This document shows, piece after piece, positions 1 through 11,222 of a DNA stretch of 64,000 bases. The stretch lies in contig JAGFBZ010000814.1 of assembly GCA_018398805.1 (NCBI GenBank), positions 4,734,001 through 4,798,000 of the forward strand. The letters are read 5' to 3'. How positions within the stretch are numbered: the first letter of the stretch is position 1; each line of letters starts with the position of its first letter. The position numbers and the translations under genes are program-made. A model generated the notes under the pieces. It was not told the DNA's origin and made no database searches. It saw only the letters and a program-made list of their open reading frames with translations. The stretch comes from Hirundichthys speculiger (Eukaryota > Chordata > Actinopteri > Beloniformes > Exocoetidae).

Positions 1-3000
1 TAATGGAACCATCCTGGAAGCGACGCAGCTCGGATCGAGAGCCCCATAGCTGACGAAACTCAGCTGCCTAGCAGAAGAACACTTATGGGTTTTTATTTAT
101 TGATAATCACTGCACAATCATGGTAATGCACAAATGATACAAATTAAATCAATAAAAAAAAGCTTTATATGAATAGCTTAAAACAGACTTCCAGCCCCCC
201 CCCCCCCCCACCCCAAAAAAAAAAAAAAAAAAAGCTGAATCAGTCAATAAATCTCAATATGCACAGAGAGCAGAGACGATGACTTTACCTTAGGGCTGTC
301 TGCTTGTGGGCCTCGTTCCAATACAGAGACTGCCATTTCTGGTTGTAAGAGTAAACCAAAGGAGAGGGGGGCTTGAGTTTTGTACTTTGGAGCTTCATTC
401 TCCACAGACCACTGGAGCAAAACAAAAAAAAGAAAAGTTGGAACAAAAATCTACCCAGACTCTTGACAGCTCAGAAAGAATTTATATTATTAGACACAGA
501 TGAATCAGCAGGCAGTTATTCAAACTTGGAAGACTGTAACATTCAAACATAATTCTTTACAACCTCAGGACCAAGAGAGAGGGAATGTGTGAGGAGGCGA
601 ATCCTTTGGCCAAGTCCTCGTTGGAGCAGCAACAGAATAAAAGGGAGTGCCGTTTGGACATAATTTCCACTGTGGTCCATTAGCTCACTGAGCAGGTTTT
701 GTTTCTTACAGCTGGACTGAAGCTTCACCAGGTCACACAATCTGAGTGGGAGATGAAATGCAAAGAATGTAAGCGCTCAAAAGACAAGAATGAGGGGGGT
801 TAATCTGACTAAGGTTTTCCTCCCATTATCATTAATACTTGATGTCATACAGTGACAGTTACCACATGTATAAACAGAGTGTCTATAATGGTGACCGTTA
901 GAGTCAATAAAGGAGAGGTTCATGTCCCGGCCATGGACTATATAACAAGAACACTGAGAGACCCTCTGTGACGGATTAGAGTTATGTTCAAAAACGCTAG
1001 CTGGATGTAGTCCCTTGGTGCCAGTCAGTGGAAGGCTGTGCATGTTAAAAAGGTGTGTGAAGTGTGTGTAGTACATAAGATGTCCTGGATGTAGGTAGCT
1101 TATGTTGCATTACTTGACAGACAAACGTACTGGAAGACATGGTCACTTGTCCTTATCATGGGTTTGGGTGTCATGAGGAGGCAGTGGAACCCGTCGACTG
1201 TTGGGTTGTCCCAGAACTCAACTGACACGGATGCTTCATGCTGTAGCTGAGAAGCAAAAGCGAAACAAATCGTTAATCTCGTCAGGCAAAATATCTTGTC
1301 TGTGAACACCATTGTTTTTAATAGAGATTACCTGTTTGTAGGTACAGGCAGTCATGTCAGCACACAAGTTAAGATGTCCTGAGGGGTCGACAAACACAAC
1401 CTGGAAAGCATTGTGGAACTCAGCCAGAGATGGCTGCAGGGAAGACAAAGGAAAAAGGGAATGTGTATGGAGGTAAATGAGATTATTAAAGAGAAACAAA
1501 ATGCACAGTCTTATTGTGTTACATTTAACTGGTACAACTTACAGCTGTAGAGTCAGGATCCTTGGCTAGGCTAATTCCATTCACTGTCAGGTCTGTAGAT
1601 GCTGCAGGTTAGACAAGAAGACAGGTTTAGATGAGAAGAAGATATTCTAAACTAATGCAAAATCCATAAAGGCTTGGAAAAATAAGTTACTTTATGATTT
1701 TTTTTTTCATACCCAAGAAATTTAAGCTGTTTCGAAGAAGCTGATAGGCTGTCATGGTGTTACTGATTCTGTGAGTGATCAGTAGATAAGCCAGCAGCAT
1801 TGAGGCCAAAAAACCATTAAAACAACCAGTGCCCTATAAGACAATGAATGAGCAACAAAAGGTGTGATTTCTGGAATGAATGTACACAACATTAAAATAA
1901 AGGAAGTAAGTGTGTGAGTTGTTGTCAGCATCCAACCTGGTCGAGCTCTCTTTGATGAAGCCAGACTTTGAGCAAAGCCACTCCATCAGCAAAAGCTGAG
2001 CACTGGGAGCTGACAGCAGACAGAAACTGGAGGTGAGCTCTCGGCAGTAAATCCCCCAGAAGAGAGTTGTTGTAATGTGGAGTCGGAGGTTCACTGCTCT
2101 CTAAAACAAAAGAATCAGATTTCAATGAAAAGGGACATTTGAAATACACTGTTTCAAATAAACACTGAGTTGAAATATACACTTCAGCAAAAGCTTGAGA
2201 TGCCCTTGAAGTAAGGCTGCCCAATTACACAAAAGAAAATTCAGTCATTTTATTCAATATTCAAATTACAATTATTTAAATTTATTACTCTCTGCCTTTG
2301 GAAACATGTTGCATTATCAATTCAATAAATTCATATTTCTCTTAATACTTTTCCTAAGGAAAAAACATCAAAAGAAAAATGTTCCTGCTGTTAACTCAGT
2401 CTAAGAATATTAAGGACTGGCCCACCATCATGGCCCAGAAGAAGCAGAAAATAAGATCATCTTAAACTTTAAAACAAATAAAAATGATTCAGGGCATCGT
2501 GGCAAATGGTGGTATGGCTGCTCAAAACCACCCTCTAAAAGGTTCTGAGGCAAAAATACCAATCTGTTTACAAAATCTGGCTCCAGAGATCAGTTCCAGC
2601 AGCAGTTATTCTACCTATACTCTGCTTGAGACATCCAGCAACTTCTGCACAGCATGTTTCATACAAAGCAGGCAGAATGACTTGTGAAACGGTGGTGAGA
2701 TGGAAGAAAATAAAACTCGTCCACATGACTGACCAATTTCTTTAGAAGCCTTTAATCTCAACCGTTGTAACAGGGCACATATGTCTGGTTTAAAGCTTTG
2801 CTGTGGAATCTGTTATCTGTGCTTTTTGTTCCTGCAGCGGAGGGATATGAAGTTGCACTGTCGTGTACATATTCAATGAATAACTGCTTTCTTTAAAATT
2901 TCTTGCGAGACTGTGTCTTTCTTAGTTCGTCGTGAGTCACTCTGTGTTAACACTTCCAAGTGGTAAATATAAATAAAGAGGTGTTAACATATTCAGAACA

Positions 3001-5931
3001 CAAGACAGAATAAGTGTTTTTTTTCCCAATTACATTGCATTTGTGATCACAAAGAGCAAAAAAATCAAATAAGAATTACAATTCAACTAATTGCACACCC
3101 TGACTGTGTGGTTTCACTAAACTGGTTTCAAGTGAAATAATCAGACAAAACCTCATCCAGCAAGCAGATTAAAATAATAATCTCTTCTATTTGCACATCA
3201 GTATTGACCAGTGAAACATTTTACAAACACTCCTGTGTCAGCGTAACCGTCCTGCTGCTCCTGTATAGTAATCCTCAAATGTGCCCTTTGCTGTTTATAT
3301 GTAAGATTACACTAAAACCAGATGAATTTTGTGTGATGTGATATGCTTATCTTCAATAGTGATTCTGAGACTTATGCACTTGCAATTGTGTGTGTAGATA
3401 ATTTACTTGAGAAAGAGGGACATCTTGTGATCTTTCTGTGTTACTACAATTCCTGCAGACAACCCATTATACAGAGTTTTGTATAAATTAGCAGTGATGA
3501 GATTATATGACTTCTGCTCAATAGAACATGGGGCACTGAGAATCATTACGAACTGAGTCCCCTTACTATCTCTATTGGTTAACTGGAAAGAAAATGATAA
3601 AAAATTCATCACTCCGAGCTCATGATGGATCCCTGTTCATCAGAACTGGTTTTATGCTCATCTTAACGTGTTGAAGGTAACTCTGAGCGTGCTCAAAAAC
3701 CTGTCCGAGCAAATGTCTCTTTGGTCACTGCACAAAGAGCTTGAACTTTTTCTTTCAGGCTACAGATTCAGAATACCATAAATGATGTGTTATAAGACTA
3801 AAAACCCCTTTATTCCCTGTGCAATGGTTCTTTTAAATAATGACTTGTGATTTCTGTATACCATAACATTTTTGCATTTTTATTGTTTATGCTTGATGTG
3901 TGATGTGTAGATAGATAGATCTCTCTTTATGTCATTATTACTGTATTCCATAGGTACAATAGACATACAAATGCAAATAAGCAATACACACTAAATCTAC
4001 ACTATTCTTTTGGTTAGCTTTATTACATGTGTGAGGTAAATGTTCAACTGTTGTTGTAAGTCATTGAAAGAACGAACAAATTAACAACATCTAAATCTAA
4101 TCTTTAAAGGGGGTGTATTTTGTCAGAATTTTTGCAAACAACTGAACAGATACTGATGATCAAAAATGAACAGAGAATTAATTAAGAGCTCGTTGTGTAA
4201 CTTAAATTTCTTACCGGAGGGGGATGTCTGCAGTCCCGTGTACCACTCTGTCCGGATGTTATTCCTCTGGGGGTGGAAACGGCTGGGCTTGAAGAATCCA
4301 GGAGGGGGCAAGACATGAACACGAACAGTGAAACTGGAAGAGTTTTTACCTGAGAAATGGAAATGGCAAAACACACCTCCTCTCAAGATTGCAGAATAGA
4401 AAAAAAAAAAAAAATCTGATAAAATCCATACAGAAAATCATATAATTAAAGCTGAGAACTTTATGCGGAGCATTGTTAATTGAAATGTAAATACCTGGAG
4501 GGGTCAACAGCAGTACAGGTCGAAGTCTATTCCCATGGAGACAAGAATAACGCATGGCCCCAACATCAGAAGAGGATTTGAGATGCTGGGCAAGGCCTGC
4601 AAGGTATAGAGCCCTTTTCCTCGGATACCTCTGATTCACAACATCTTTTGGGTGGAGCACATCCTAATAACAGTAAGAGTATTTATTTCACTACTGCAGT
4701 CAGTGTGAGAGCATCCTATCACTGTCGAGGCTTATTATACTTACAGATGGAATTGTGACAGAGAGGTCCACCATGACGTGTGGTGCGGCACATGTGCCCA
4801 GAGGGTAGCTCCCGATCAGATCAACAGAAGCTGGAGGTGCCATGTGGAATTTACCCTTTGTTATTTTGGGAACCAGGATAAAAGGAACCTTAACAGCTCC
4901 AGAAAGCCACGACAGGTCACTAACCTGAACACATAGACATTACACAACAACTAGGATCACAGGTGTGGAGGCGGTTGAATAGAATTAAACATTTGTGCTC
5001 AAACATTAATCTTTGTGTAGTAGTAAAAGTACTGCACACCTCAACTACTGGTGAATCTGGCACAGTCTCAAGCAACTTGGTGACCATCTGAATGAAGGAA
5101 TCAATTTGCTGTTTCCTGCGCTCACTCAGGGCAACCTCTTTCAGGAGCTCTTCCATCTGTTGCGTGCAAAAGATTGTAGCATTTTATTCTGAGCCTTTAA
5201 GATTATTGTGTGGTGATTATTTACATGAGCTGTAAGGCACAAAAGCAATGACCAGATTCTCCTTCATTCTCATTTCATTCTTCTAGTGAACTTGGCAGCA
5301 GTCTCACCTGCATTTTGAGGAGGCTGCAGTGAAAAAGACTTTCAGCCTCTTTCAGCTGGTTAAGCTCCTCTGCGGTGGGAGGTCTGTACAGATCGTTGCG
5401 CGACAGTTTAACTGGATGATAGACCACTTCTTGATCTTCACTCTTCTCAGATTTGCTCCTTTTGGCTTTAACCGGAGTCTCATCTTTCTCATCCATCTCC
5501 TCTTCATCATCAGAGGATGCATCTGGGGGAGGCATCTATAAAAAAGCAACAACTCACCACTTTAAGTGTCCACTTAAACTACTTGCAAAAATTAGCTATA
5601 ATAGATGTAACGTTGGTCTTACTACTACACAACGTAACGCCACTTAGCGCAAAGATCAGTTCTGCTGCCTGTCTTACGAAAGTATCACAAATACTAGTTG
5701 TAGCTTTAAATATTTATATTTTCACAAGTCATAAACGTTTAGCAAGTAGTACCAATGTCGCAAATGTGAGATTGCAGAGTCGAGCAAAGCCTGCAAGAAT
5801 CCCCTGTGTACTTCTGAGAGAAACCATCCTGTCTGCTTTACGGCAATTAGCGATCGCATACTTAAGATATTTATCAACGTAAACACTCTTACCTCTACGG
5901 AATCCTCTTCAATAACGTGCTTCTTTTTCAT
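1..5931 (-). CDS. nol6: nol6 (nucleolar protein 6, Nrap/Utp22 homologue), 5' half, 14 coding exons, partial at left edge
   Basis: NOL6 is a nucleolar scaffold of the small-subunit processome (yeast Utp22), needed for early 18S rRNA processing. Coding exons in transcript order are 5893-5931, 5308-5535, 5040-5156, 4745-4924, 4495-4663, 4215-4349, 1937-2100, 1713-1833, 1543-1601, 1332-1433, 1131-1246, 564-741, 289-411 and 1-67 (continuing left). All introns are GT-AG and the frames join, giving about 599 residues of a family near 1,150. An acidic and lysine-rich N-terminus is followed by VKLSRNDLYRPPTAEELNQL, the nucleotidyltransferase-like segment DLIGSYPLGTC (exon 4), RKRALYLAGLAQHL, DGVALLKVWLHQRELD, HLNLCADMTACTY and LLMTPKPMIR, all close to human NOL6. 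The start at 5931 gives MKKKHVIEED. Intron 6 is long (2.1 kb). Identity is certain; the exon 12 donor (564 or 561) is ambiguous. Confidence 0.96.
3405..4065 (+). repeat. Diverged duplicate segment, copy A (in nol6 intron 6)
   Basis: This stretch shares a collinear set of matching blocks with 6345-6815. The blocks are a run around ATCTTTCTGTGTTACTACAA, then the CTGTTCATC and CTTAA(C/T)GTGTT region, CAAAAACCTG with GCAAATGTCT, a TACAAATGCAAATAA block, and a GGTTAGCTTTATTAC-like block. Order and orientation are the same, with several indels. It could be an old segmental duplication around the nol6 5' end or two copies of an unnamed dispersed repeat. Confidence 0.7.
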
Positions 5932-6110
5932 GATTAAAATGTTATCGTTTCGCTAAACGAAGATGAATGAAAATACAACTCAAGACTGCTTTTCGTTCAT
6001 TACACTCTCACATGTGCTAAGGGCTCTTCAAACTTGTTACCGGCAAAAATATTTATCTGATTGGTTCAGATGCAGGCAAAACTGAACAGTGATTGGCTTG
6101 CTACTCTCAG
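5932..6110 (-). promoter_or_regulatory. nol6 promoter region with two inverted CCAAT boxes
   Basis: Immediately upstream of the nol6 start the plus strand carries ATTGG at 6060-6064 and again at 6092-6096. Read in the direction of nol6 these are two CCAAT boxes, 32 bp apart and about 130-165 bp before the ATG. CCAAT boxes bind NF-Y, and closely paired sites are common in TATA-less housekeeping promoters. No convincing TATA box was seen. The transcription start is not determined, and the boundaries are approximate. Confidence 0.5.
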
Positions 6111-6344
6111 GCAGTCCCGCCTGTTTTAGCAAGGTAGGTTGCATGAACAGTCTCTACATCAAGGCCTGTCTGGCCCAGGGGTCGCTCTTGTGTCGTAAGC
6201 AGTAATACAACCAGTACACACACAACCACGCCACGTCCAAACAGAACATACATGTCAACTGAAACCTAATAAAAAGTGATAACTTGCCCATGTTGTAAGT
6301 GTATGGAAGTATACACCATAACATCCATAATAGCAACAGATCTC

Positions 6345-6815
6345 ATCATCTATTTGAGACATCTTATGATCTTTCTGTGTTACTACAAATCCTCCAAGAA
6401 AAAAATAGTAAATGAAACAAGTGACCAGCATAAATTACAGCAAAATTTTTGAGAACACAATAGAGAATTTGATGAGTAGAAGAGAGCCATCAGTGCGATG
6501 GGCACCTGTTCATGCTGATCTTAATGTGTTAAAGGTCACTGAGCCATGTTCAAAAACCTGACTAGGCAAATGTCTGTTTGGTCACTGTCAAACAGAGGTT
6601 GTTCAGGATTCTTTTTGTAGATTAAAATCTCTTTTATCCAACATACACATTAAGGTTTATATTCATTGGTGTTATTTACTCTTTATCTCACTGTTACTGT
6701 ATCCCCAGGAAAAATTGATATACAAATGCAAATAATGAAGCTTTGTTATAAATGAACAATCTACAATAATCTTTTAGTTAGCATTATTACAGGTGGAATG
6801 TTTTAAAGGCATCGA
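6345..6815 (+). repeat. Diverged duplicate segment, copy B (upstream of nol6)
   Basis: Direct-orientation partner of 3405-4065, about 190 bp shorter through internal deletions. The two copies lie on either side of the nol6 first exons. No terminal inverted repeats, poly(A) tail or open frame is visible, so no transposon class is assigned. Confidence 0.7.
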
Positions 6816-7065
6816 AGTACCTTTCACTGTGATGTAATAAGGGGTACAAGAATATCCTAACCTTATAAGAAAATGTTCAGAATGGTACCTGGGTTGGTTA
6901 AAATACTTTTTAATTAACAAGTGGAAAATCAACCGCCACACAAGTACTACTTTTATTCAAGTAATTCTAAGAAAACACTACTTCCAAAAACATTTTTTTT
7001 TCTTCCCTTGACATCAACTAACTGTCAATAAGTACTGAAAAAACCTACTGCATCATGACAGAGGG

Positions 7066-7138
<73 letters not shown>

Positions 7139-7207
7139 TATATATATATATATATATATATATCTATCTATATCTATCTATCTATCTATCTATATATATA
7201 TATATAT
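7066..7207. repeat. (TA)n microsatellite with embedded (GATA/TCTA) units
   Basis: About 140 bp of TA dinucleotides, interrupted near 7137 and 7165-7192 by GATA and CTAT variants. It lies in the nol6-C2orf81 intergenic stretch (6816-7780), which otherwise shows only AT-rich unique-looking sequence. Confidence 0.97.
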
Positions 7208-7787
7208 GTATAAGTATACATTGCTGTATTTCACTGTGGACATATTTATAAAAATGCAATTTCCACAAGATTATCTTTAGTTTTAAAGCTTTCAGGCATT
7301 TTAAAGGGTAAAATCATCAACTTTTAAAACTCTCTAAATCTACAAATTGCAGCTTACAACATTTAATCACAATTACATTTTATACCAAATACATGCCATG
7401 ACATGACAGTAAAATATTTGTTGATATGCTCATCCAACACAAGTTTAAAGGTTGGTTTGGTTTCTTTTTTCACTATAGCCATTTTTCTATTTGGACTAAA
7501 GACTTTGTTCCATGTGTAAACAAACTCTAAATCCAATATTTCTGTTAAAAAGAGCTGCACTACATTATACTGTATTAATATCAGTGTGTGTGGTATATTG
7601 GCTATTATATGTATATAATAGCATGTGACTATTCTTTGTAAATTTACTTTCACACTGTAAAAATACAGTAAATCTAATTTCTACACTGCAAATGTAGATA
7701 TAATATCTAAGTAATCATAACTTTCAAAATCCGAATGTATACTTCCTCACGCATTTACTTAAAGCGGACACAAGATATGTTTTTTTC

Positions 7788-7793
7788 TTTATT
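7788..7793 (-). terminator. Poly(A) signal AATAAA for C2orf81 homologue
   Basis: TTTATT on the plus strand reads AATAAA in the gene direction, about 50 bp after the stop codon at 7843-7845. This makes a very short 3' UTR plausible. The cleavage site is not determined. Confidence 0.6.
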
Positions 7794-7842
7794 AACATGC
7801 AGTTCATCCATCTCTAAAAAAGAAACATGCATCAGAGAAATA

Positions 7843-9431
7843 TCACCACTGAACCTGATAATCAGCTGTCAGTGTGTGGACTGAAAACAGTGGGGTGACC
7901 TTAGGTGGTGGACCTGCAGTAACCTGATCAACTGAAAATTGTGGCACAGCTGGTTTACTTTGTACTGGCTTCAGCCTGGTAGACTGTGAAGGATAGTTTG
8001 ACTTGAGATGATTGATATCAACAGCCTTAGGATCCAAGAGAGAAACATTCTTTTCCAAGACCATTGTGTCCAGTCTCTGAGGCCCACTTGGCATATGTCG
8101 CTCATTTCCATTTTTAGAAGCACAGACACTATCGTCCTTTCTCTTCTCAAACTTTTCTGGCTGATCCTTGGAGCTGGTTAATGGCTTTAATGAAGTTACT
8201 CTGCACTCAATTTGCTGCTTATTCAATTTTGGCTCAGGCTTGGGTAGTGCACTGCATTTTTTGGGTTTTGGTTTAGAGTGGTTGTTATCCAAAATCTCAT
8301 ATTCAGTTAAGATGAAATGTCGGGGCAAGCAAGAAGGATCCAGCTTTGGTATAGGTTGTTGGTACTTCTGCTGATATGCTGGTGTGGTCCTGTGCTTATA
8401 AACAGAGCACTCATTATTTTTACCCCCTATCTCTGTGTTCTTTTTTTCACTTGAGCAGAACAGAGATGGAAGTAACTGACCTGGAACATTTTGAGGAACT
8501 GAATTCACCCACAGTTTTTTCTTTCTGTTAGTTTTTAGTTGGGGTAAAGGACCAAAAACATTACAATGTGTCTCACTGACATGCCTCCTCGGACTCCTGG
8601 GATCTTCTTTGTCAGACTGCTTCAGGGGGGAGCTTTTTAGGTTAACAAAACTGCAGTTCTTTTTGACACTTGCACCTGTTTGCAGTGGAACCCGTCCAGT
8701 ATTAACCTCCTGTGAGAAAGGAATATAAAGACATCGATAAATCTGAGATACAAATACATGCTCAGTTGAATCTTGAAAAGAAGATTTTTATAGAGGAGTA
8801 CCTGCTGTGAGGCGTCAAAAGGTTGATGTGATGCATGTACAACAGGCACACATCCTTGAGCCCAGGAATCTGGAGTTGCTGGCATAGGCTCAGAGTCTTC
8901 TGTTCTCGATGTTTCTGCCTCTTCTCCTTCATCTAGGCACAAGACCTTATGCTCTACAGTCTGTGTGAGGTAAGTTTTGGCCCAGAATACGGTGAAAGGT
9001 ATAATCTCAATGGAGAAAAAAACAAAATAAGAGAATGGAACAGTATCAGTACAAGTATATGTATTGTATATAGCTGAAATGGGTGAAAAAATATAATTTT
9101 ATTGGTTCCTTTATGAGTGTTTGTCACTGATATTATGTAAACAATTAGTTTATATTTAAAATAAAAACATTATATAACTTTTCAATTTTACCTGTCTTTC
9201 AGTGTCCACATTATAACAGCAGTCCATGACTTTGCTTAGCAGTTCATCCATAATCTCTGCCACTATTTCATCTACATCCTCCTGGATCAGCATGTTGGTC
9301 CACTGATCTTGAGTAAAATTACCAGGGCTAGTATATGTCACTTTCTGGTCATGCTCTGGAAGCGTAGTATTGACAAATGACCTGCTTTCTTGCATGTTAG
9401 GTTTGTACTTGTGTGTAGAAGAGCAAGACAT
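7843..9431 (-). CDS. C2orf81: C2orf81 homologue (uncharacterised vertebrate protein), three coding exons
   Basis: The coding exons are 9192-9431, 8802-9005 and 7843-8709; all junctions are phase 0, giving 436 residues. Exon 1 has the family block DQWTNMLIQEDVDEIVAEIM followed by LLSKVMD (about residues 42-70). Exon 2 opens with IIPFTVFWAK, matching the IPFT motif of human C2orf81, then LDEGEE and DSWAQGCVPVVHAS, the clearest family signature. Exon 3 carries IPKLDPSCLPRHFI, matching the human KRLDPARLPCHWV region, and is otherwise lysine- and proline-rich and poorly conserved. No catalytic motif, signal peptide or membrane segment is seen. Molecular function is unknown. The gene sits head to head with wdr54 across a shared promoter, as in human 2p13. 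The start at 9431 is the first ATG after a splice acceptor. Confidence 0.9.
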
Positions 9432-10770
9432 CTTGGCTTAAGAGGCTTCTGTAAAATGTGAAATACAAATGACCAAATGATAAAATTAAAAAAAAAAAAA
9501 AAAGACATTCTAAAGCCAATGTTTGCGATATTGTGATCACAAGCTTTATAAATAAAATGGATTAAACAAATGAAGTAGAATACACAAGGAAAAAATAAGG
9601 AAGATTGTGGAATCTTAACTGGTTTGTATGTTACTATGAAATGTTCTAATACTAAACATCAGCCATGATGGTCAACATTTGATACTGTGGAATAATCATT
9701 ACTTGACTGAGAATATAATCTTAAAACCCAACAGCATGTTAAGACATATTCAAATTAAAAAATTACTATAAATGATACTTGAAGGAAAATTGAAATATAT
9801 AACAAAACATAGCCAATGTTCTGAGCAGGAACTATGAAATCAGGCTAATCAAACATTTTATAAAATTTTGCAATTTGGGATTATCATTAGCAAGTACAAA
9901 GTAAAAAAAAAATAATCTCTGTTTAGACGTAATTTTAAGCATCTGTCTTGTCTACATTTCATCAAACTATTTGTTGTCCTGTGTAATGTAACCAAGATGA
10001 CGCTCAGTGGGTTAAAAATATTTTTTTCAGAAGGATTAGATTGCCATCGGACTTGTCCCATAGCCATAGCCTAGTAGATTTCTTTTTTTTTTTTTTCATG
10101 GTGGTACTTCCCATTCCTGCTCTCTTGGTCTTAAAGCGTTGAGCTAACTATCAAATGTGCTAATATATCCTATAAGAATGAGAGAAAAGCTGCTGATCAG
10201 ATAAGACTACTGCGTGGCAGCTGGCGTTTTCTGCAATGAAATTAGTATTCAAAGAGAATCATTAACTCCTCCAACCACCAAACAAAACAAAAGATAACTT
10301 TACAGTGTAACACCGTGGGAGAGAAAACAGATTGTAAGAAAAGAAAAAAAGCAATGACAGCCTGTTGAGTAGCTCTAAAGCCCCCCCCCCCCCCCAAAAA
10401 AAAATAAATAAATAAATAAATAAATAAATACATACATACATACATACATACATACATACATAAAATAAATAAATAAATAAAAAATTCTATGGAGATTTTT
10501 TCCAATAAAACTGATTTTTTGTTTTTTTTTGTTTTTAGACGCCATTTGAGTCATGTTTCTGCCTACCCCATGACCTGCTCCAATATAACGTGCACTAACT
10601 CTACACAATCATGCTAAGGTGCTAACCATGCCACTATCGTAAAAGAAAATAAGTTTGTTATTGTTACCATATCCTACCTTCAGTGATTACTGCCATGTCT
10701 CCAGGAATTCATCTCAAATAATTACGACATTATCTTATCTTATTCTTCTCCGTATCCTCTTCCCAGTAAC
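9432..10770 (-). other. C2orf81 homologue 5' leader: intron and probable non-coding first exon
   Basis: A polypyrimidine-poor but usable acceptor reads TTTTACAG just before 9448, so 9432-9448 is the 5' end of the exon that carries the ATG. A good donor, AAG followed by GTAGGAT, lies at 10676-10678 on the minus strand. This suggests a non-coding first exon from about 10678 up to a start site before 10770. An ATG in that exon reads into TAA soon after the junction, so it would be a short upstream ORF. The intron (about 9449-10677) is AT-rich and carries low-complexity repeats. Confidence 0.55.
10379..10480. repeat. Poly(C) tract plus (AAAT)n and (CATA)n microsatellite
   Basis: A 15-base C run is followed by A9, AAAT repeats, CATA repeats and AAAT repeats again. 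It lies in the leader intron of the C2orf81 homologue. Confidence 0.95.
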
Positions 10771-10776
10771 GTGTCC

Positions 10777-10791
10777 GGTTGCTTAGCAACC
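10777..10791. promoter_or_regulatory. RFX X-box in the divergent C2orf81-wdr54 promoter
   Basis: The sequence GGTTGCTTAGCAACC is a near-perfect palindrome and matches the RFX X-box consensus (GTTGCY-type half site, short spacer, RGCAAC half site) at 10778-10790. It lies between the inferred first exons of two divergently transcribed genes, about 100 bp from the C2orf81 leader donor and 60 bp from the wdr54 leader donor. RFX2/RFX3 use X-boxes to drive ciliary genes. Binding is inferred from the motif alone. Confidence 0.8.
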
Positions 10792-10799
10792 GAGTACGC

Positions 10800-11168
10800 A
10801 ATGATGACGAACGACGTAGGAATACGTCGTCTCTATGGCTGCGGAGGACGCATAGGTAATCCTTTTGCTAACCGGAAAGTGGTTAGTTCACTTAAGATAT
10901 ACTCCATCAGATTTGCGCCAAGGGAGTGGAGGCAGAGCCAGATATTTTGTAGTTCAAAGCACACCTATGTTCAGTGTGTATATCAAAAGTTTCGATTTTC
11001 GCTTTTGTTGCTAATAACTGCAGTTGCCCTCTGGCTAACATGCTTAGCTAACTGCTAATACTGAGTGTTTAGCTTAGCAAATTCCTTCTAAGTAACTGAA
11101 TGTTTACTGATAGATTTTTTAATTTAATTTGGGCTATAATGGTGGTGATCTTCATTGTTCTGTTTTAG
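10800..11168 (+). other. wdr54 5' leader: non-coding first exon with uORF, and first intron
   Basis: A probable first exon ends at 10855 (CATAG followed by GTAAT), and the next exon begins at 11169 after TGTTTTAG. The first exon holds a six-codon upstream ORF at 10835-10855 (MAAEDA then TAG), whose stop codon abuts the splice donor. It also holds an 8-bp-arm inverted repeat (10811-10818 with 10823-10830). The exact transcription start is not determined. Confidence 0.55.
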
Positions 11169-11222
11169 ACCGATATCAGAGGAGATACTGTTCTAAAAAG
11201 TGTATTAAAAGAAGGCTACTCG

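Noticed and set aside
7066..7207. Regular repeat that could be mistaken for a CRISPR-like array
   Set aside because: It is a simple TA microsatellite without spacers in a vertebrate genome.
8961..8974. Acceptor-like CTTACCTCACACAG for C2orf81 exon 2
   Set aside because: Using it would delete a segment matching the conserved IPFT motif; the upstream acceptor at 9006-9007 keeps frame and homology.
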